Notes under the pieces: generated by a model
The model's input: only the letters and a program-made list of their open reading frames with translations
The model's database searches: none
What the model was told of the DNA's origin: nothing
Made by a program: the position numbers and the translations under genes
Shown: in pieces, positions 16,731 through 19,849 of the stretch
Layout of the letters: the number at the start of each line of letters is the position of its first letter
Position numbering within the stretch: the first letter of the stretch is position 1
Origin: an uncultured Flavobacteriia bacterium
GTDB lineage: Bacteria; Bacteroidota; Bacteroidia; Flavobacteriales; Flavobacteriaceae
Length of the DNA: 19,849 nt
Reading direction: 5' to 3'
Assembly: GCA_946482495.1 (NCBI GenBank)
Contig: CAMLRV010000017.1
Span: 1 to 19,849, forward strand

Positions 16731-17630
16731 ATGAAAAATTTGTTATTCATAACTCTGATTTTCTTTCATTTTGGTTTTGCACAAACTGAAGAAATTATCA
16801 GTAGTGGTAACTCTAAATTACATTATAAAACTTTTGGTTCAGGGAAACCACTACTTATTATTAATGGCGGTCCTGGAATGAATTGTGAAGGATTTGCTTT
16901 TGTGGCAGAAGAATTGGCTAAAATGAATTTTCAAACTATTATTTATGACCAAAGAGGAACTGGAAAATCAACTGTAGATTCAATTAATTCTAAAACAATT
17001 ACAATGGATTTGATGGTTCAGGATATGGAGAATTTGAGAAATCATCTTAAAATTAAAAAATGGACCATTCTCGGACATTCTTTTGGTGGAATTATGGCTT
17101 CTTATTATGCTACAAAACACCCTGAAACAATAGAAAAACTGATTTTTTCTTCTTCTGGCGGACTTAATATGAAGTTCACCTCTTATGTCCAACAACGTTT
17201 GAATAACAATTTAACGAAAGTTCAAAGAGATAGTTTGTCATATTATCAAATAAAATTAGATGGTGGCGATTCTTCATTTGAAACATTACAATTAAGGGCA
17301 AAATATTTAGCCAATGCTTATGTTTATGATAAATCAAAAGCGCCAATTATCGCTAGACGTTTGACTCAAATACAATTTGAAATCAATGCTTTGGTTTTTG
17401 AAGATTTAAGAAAAATTAAGTTTGATTGCAGTAAATCATTTAAAAATTTCAAGCAATCAGTGTTAGTATTACAAGGAAAAAATGATATAATTTCAGTTGA
17501 AACCGCACAAGAAATTGCCAATTCTTTTCCCAATTCTAAATTAGTTTTATTAGACAAATGTGGACATTATGGCTGGTTAGACGCACAGGAATCTTATTTT
17601 AATTCGATTAACAATTTTTTGAAAAATTAG
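16731..17630 (+). CDS. secreted alpha/beta hydrolase (proline iminopeptidase-like)
   Basis: A 299-residue protein. The first 18 residues form a signal peptide (MKNLLFITLIFFHFGFAQ), so it should be exported. The alpha/beta hydrolase core is complete: oxyanion region LLIINGGPGMN, IIYDQRGTGKS, nucleophile elbow G115-H-S117-F-G-G, acid D252 in QGKNDIIS, and H279 in CGHYGW. The GGPG and DQRGTG motifs place it near prolyl aminopeptidases (S33), but ester or thioester hydrolysis is equally possible. It starts 3 bp after the monooxygenase stop and ends 1 bp before the ligase start, so it is in the same transcript. An exported enzyme inside a CoA-pathway operon is unexpected. Confidence 0.85.
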   Translation: MKNLLFITLIFFHFGFAQTEEIISSGNSKLHYKTFGSGKPLLIINGGPGMNCEGFAFVAEELAKMNFQTIIYDQRGTGKSTVDSINSKTITMDLMVQDMENLRNHLKIKKWTILGHSFGGIMASYYATKHPETIEKLIFSSSGGLNMKFTSYVQQRLNNNLTKVQRDSLSYYQIKLDGGDSSFETLQLRAKYLANAYVYDKSKAPIIARRLTQIQFEINALVFEDLRKIKFDCSKSFKNFKQSVLVLQGKNDIISVETAQEIANSFPNSKLVLLDKCGHYGWLDAQESYFNSINNFLKN

Positions 17631-17631
17631 A

Positions 17632-19221
17632 ATGAAACATTACGAAGACAATTTCGCACATATAAATTTACCCAATCTTGATTTACAGCCAGAATATAAA
17701 TTCTTGGATTTGCCACAATTCAATCGACCAGAAATGCTCAATTGTGTGGAAAAATTACTGGATAATCATATCAAGGAAGGAAGAGGAAACACTATTTGTA
17801 TTCGCACTTTCGAAGAAACTTGGACCTACCAAGATTTATACGAAAAAGCGAATCAAATTGCTCATGTTTTAGTGGACGATTTAGGTTTACAATCGGGAAA
17901 CCGAGTGTTGTTGCGTTCAGCGAATAATCCAATGATGGTGGCATGTTGGTTCGCTGTTTTAAAAGCGGGAGGAATTGTAGTGGCAACCATGCCTTTATTA
18001 CGTTCGAAAGAATTAACAACTATTATCGATTGTGCTGAAATTTCACATGCAATTTGCGACAGCGATTTGTCTGAAGAAATGAATTTAGTGCAATCTGATT
18101 TTCTAAAAAATGTGAGTTTCTATAGAAATTCAGATGTAGAAAAATTGATGGAGGCGAAGCCGAAAACATTCCAAAATTACCATTCCAAATCAGATTCAGT
18201 AGCGTTAATTGGTTTTACATCTGGTACAACAGGTTTGCCAAAAATGACGGCGCATTATCACAAAGATATTTTAAATATTTGCGAAGCTTTCCCACAATAT
18301 TCCTTACAACCTAATCAGAATGATGTTTTCATCGGAAGTCCACCACTTGGGTTTACTTTCGGTTTAGGCGGATTGGTTTTGTTTCCGATGTATTTTGGTG
18401 CTTCGACATTTTTAATTGAAAAACCTAGTCCCGATTTATTATTAAAAGCAATTCAAGAGTATAAAGTGTCGATTTGTTTCACGGCTCCAACAGCCTGGCG
18501 AATTATTACAACTAAAGTGAACGAATACAATATTTCTAGTCTTCGAAAATGTGTTTCAGCTGGAGAAACTTTACCTTTAAAAGTTTGGCAAGATTGGTTC
18601 GATGCAACTGGTTTAAAAATCATTGACGGAATTGGTGCAACAGAAATGCTACATATTTTTATTTCATCTAATGAAGAAAACATGAAACCTGGAGCAACTG
18701 GTTTAGCCATCACAGGTTATGAAGCGAAAATTATCGATGCCAACGGAAACGAAGTTGCTAGAAATGAACCAGGAAGATTAGTGGTTCGCGGCATTACCGG
18801 TTGTAAATATTTAAACAGAGAAGAAAAACAACGTGAATATGTTGAAAACGGTTGGAACATCACTGGCGACGTGTTTCGTCAAGATGAAGATGGTTATTTT
18901 TATTTTGTAGCGCGTGGCGATGATATGATTATTTCTTCGGGTTATAATATTGCAGCAATTGAAGTGGAATCTGTACTTTTAACGCATGAAGATATTTTAG
19001 AATGTGCGGTTGTTGGGTTGCCCGATGAAGAACGCGGCATGCTAGTTTGTGCACATATTGTTTTAAAAGAACAAAATAAAGCAGAAGACGATTTGAAAAT
19101 TCAGATTCAAAATTGGTTTAAAAACACAGCTGCGCCATATAAATATCCGAGAATAATTAACTTTGTGGAAAGCTTACCCAAAACAGAAACTGGTAAAATT
19201 CAACGATTTAAATTGAAGTAA
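17632..19221 (+). CDS. aryl-CoA ligase, AMP-forming (2-aminobenzoate/benzoate-CoA ligase type)
   Basis: A 529-residue ANL-superfamily adenylate-forming enzyme. The P-loop is T196-S-G-T-T-G-L-P-K204. The substrate-pocket region SPPLGFTFGLGGLVLFPM and IDGIGATEMLHIFIS resemble benzoate- and 2-aminobenzoate-CoA ligases. Hinge and C-terminal motifs follow: ITGDVFRQDEDGYFYFVARGDDMI, SSGYNIAAIEVE, and PKTETGKIQRFKLK with Lys522 as catalytic lysine. It would convert an aromatic acid, ATP and CoA to aryl-CoA, the substrate for the fused monooxygenase two genes upstream. It is the last gene of the tight operon before an 86-bp gap with a repeat. Exact acid (anthranilate, salicylate or benzoate) not decidable by eye. 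Confidence 0.88.
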   Translation: MKHYEDNFAHINLPNLDLQPEYKFLDLPQFNRPEMLNCVEKLLDNHIKEGRGNTICIRTFEETWTYQDLYEKANQIAHVLVDDLGLQSGNRVLLRSANNPMMVACWFAVLKAGGIVVATMPLLRSKELTTIIDCAEISHAICDSDLSEEMNLVQSDFLKNVSFYRNSDVEKLMEAKPKTFQNYHSKSDSVALIGFTSGTTGLPKMTAHYHKDILNICEAFPQYSLQPNQNDVFIGSPPLGFTFGLGGLVLFPMYFGASTFLIEKPSPDLLLKAIQEYKVSICFTAPTAWRIITTKVNEYNISSLRKCVSAGETLPLKVWQDWFDATGLKIIDGIGATEMLHIFISSNEENMKPGATGLAITGYEAKIIDANGNEVARNEPGRLVVRGITGCKYLNREEKQREYVENGWNITGDVFRQDEDGYFYFVARGDDMIISSGYNIAAIEVESVLLTHEDILECAVVGLPDEERGMLVCAHIVLKEQNKAEDDLKIQIQNWFKNTAAPYKYPRIINFVESLPKTETGKIQRFKLK

Positions 19222-19234
19222 ATATAATTTTAAA

Positions 19235-19294
19235 CCTTGCGAACCTAGCGATGTCACCCTGAGCGGAGTCGAAGGGCATTGCGAGCTTTGCGGT
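19235..19294 (+). repeat. 9-bp periodic TTGCG array interrupted by hairpin repeat (copy B)
   Basis: Four 9-bp units, CCTTGCGAA, CCTAGCGAT, CATTGCGAG and CTTTGCGGT, are split two and two by a 24-bp element at 19253-19276. That element contains CCCTGAGCGGAGTCGAAGGG and is the second copy of the hairpin repeat seen at 15567-15591. It occupies most of the gap between the ligase and the next gene. Confidence 0.75.
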
Positions 19295-19307
19295 TAAAAA
19301 GCAAATT

Positions 19308-19849
19308 ATGAGAAAAGTATTTGTAATCATCAGTATCACTATCCTATCATTAACAGGAATTCTAATTTATATTAATTGGAAATTCGGTTTTCTTCTTTTG
19401 ATATTTGTTCCTTTGATTGCAATGGGGCTTTACGATATGTTGCAATCTAAAAAAACCATTCGTAGAAACTTTCCTTTAATTGGGAGAATGCGTTATATTT
19501 TAGAAGCACTCGGACCAGGAGCTCGTCAGTATTTCATTGAAAATGATACGGAAGGGAAACCGTTCAATAGATTACAAAGAAGTTTAGTCTATCAAAGAAG
19601 TAAAAAAGAAACGGATTCTATGCCTTTCGGAACGCAATTAAATGTGTACGAACCGGGTTATAAATGGATCAATCATAGTATCAAAGCGATTCCTTTTTCG
19701 CAAGTCAATTCCAATCCAAAAGTTAAAATTGGTTCTTCTCAATGTGAAAAACCATATCAGGCTAGTTTGTTTAATATTAGTGCGATGAGTTACGGTTCAT
19801 TAAGTAAAAATGCCATTTTAGCTCTAAATTCTGGTGCGAAACAAGGTGG
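19308..19849 (+). CDS. FMN-binding glutamate synthase family protein, membrane-anchored (partial)
   Basis: The gene runs off the right edge; 180 residues are visible. Two hydrophobic segments come first (about 4-22 and 26-43), then FPLIGRMRYILEALGPGARQYF, FNRLQRSLVYQRSK, and the beginning of the glutamate-synthase-like FMN barrel, ISAMSYGSLSKNAILALN. This is the stand-alone GltB-like family with an N-terminal membrane anchor, found in many bacteria; its reaction is not established, and a role in glutamate synthesis should not be assumed. It lies 86 bp after the ligase, separated by the repeat array, so membership of the operon is uncertain. Confidence 0.88.
   Translation, partial: MRKVFVIISITILSLTGILIYINWKFGFLLLIFVPLIAMGLYDMLQSKKTIRRNFPLIGRMRYILEALGPGARQYFIENDTEGKPFNRLQRSLVYQRSKKETDSMPFGTQLNVYEPGYKWINHSIKAIPFSQVNSNPKVKIGSSQCEKPYQASLFNISAMSYGSLSKNAILALNSGAKQG

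Noticed and set aside
1..19849. CRISPR array, insertion sequence, prophage or defence island
   Set aside because: No regular long repeats with spacers, transposase, integrase or phage-like genes are visible in any frame; gene content is core plus one catabolic operon.

Overview
The window is AT-rich chromosomal DNA from a Bacteroidota bacterium, most likely Flavobacterium or a close Flavobacteriaceae relative. Three things point there: protein resemblance (a PolA N-terminus of the LLDAYALIFRGYY type, a 949-residue IF2, a GT117/DUF2723 membrane protein); several promoters of the Bacteroidota form TTTG-N18-21-TAnnTTTG; and A-rich sequence rather than Shine-Dalgarno motifs before starts. I see no phage, insertion sequence, CRISPR array or plasmid functions. 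The assignment rests on recognition by eye, not on a search.

Left part (1-6522): the 5' end of polA runs off the left edge on the minus strand, and its start codon looks broken. Divergent from it is a membrane-anchored metallophosphoesterase, then a small thioredoxin-fold protein without any cysteine. Convergent with these, on the minus strand, lie a GT117/DUF2723 multispanning protein (upstream) and a CE4 polysaccharide deacetylase (downstream), separated by a terminator-like hairpin that abuts the deacetylase start.

Middle (6523-12540): a tRNA-Gln(UUG) with a textbook Bacteroidota promoter and its own terminator faces a two-domain universal stress protein across a second, bidirectional terminator. 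Then comes the conserved rimP-nusA-infB operon (plus strand), with a strong promoter, a GC-rich terminator-like palindrome in the short leader just before rimP, and an intrinsic terminator after infB.

Right part (12588-19849): a lipoprotein L,D-transpeptidase-like protein is followed by a tight five-gene operon: flavin-reductase-like protein, SRPBCC protein, a fused FAD monooxygenase/Old Yellow Enzyme of the salicylyl-CoA 5-hydroxylase / 2-aminobenzoyl-CoA monooxygenase-reductase type, a secreted alpha/beta hydrolase, and an aryl-CoA ligase of the 2-aminobenzoate/benzoate type. The ligase and the fused enzyme together suggest CoA-dependent breakdown of anthranilate (perhaps from tryptophan via kynurenine) or salicylate. 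The window ends inside a membrane-anchored FMN-binding glutamate-synthase-like protein.

The most unusual signals are: (i) two copies of a small hairpin repeat with compensatory stem changes, one translated in frame inside the linker of the fused monooxygenase and one placed exactly between units of a 9-bp periodic intergenic array; (ii) the attenuator-like leader of rimP; (iii) the apparent +1 frameshift at the polA start. I did not find a clearly new multi-gene system.
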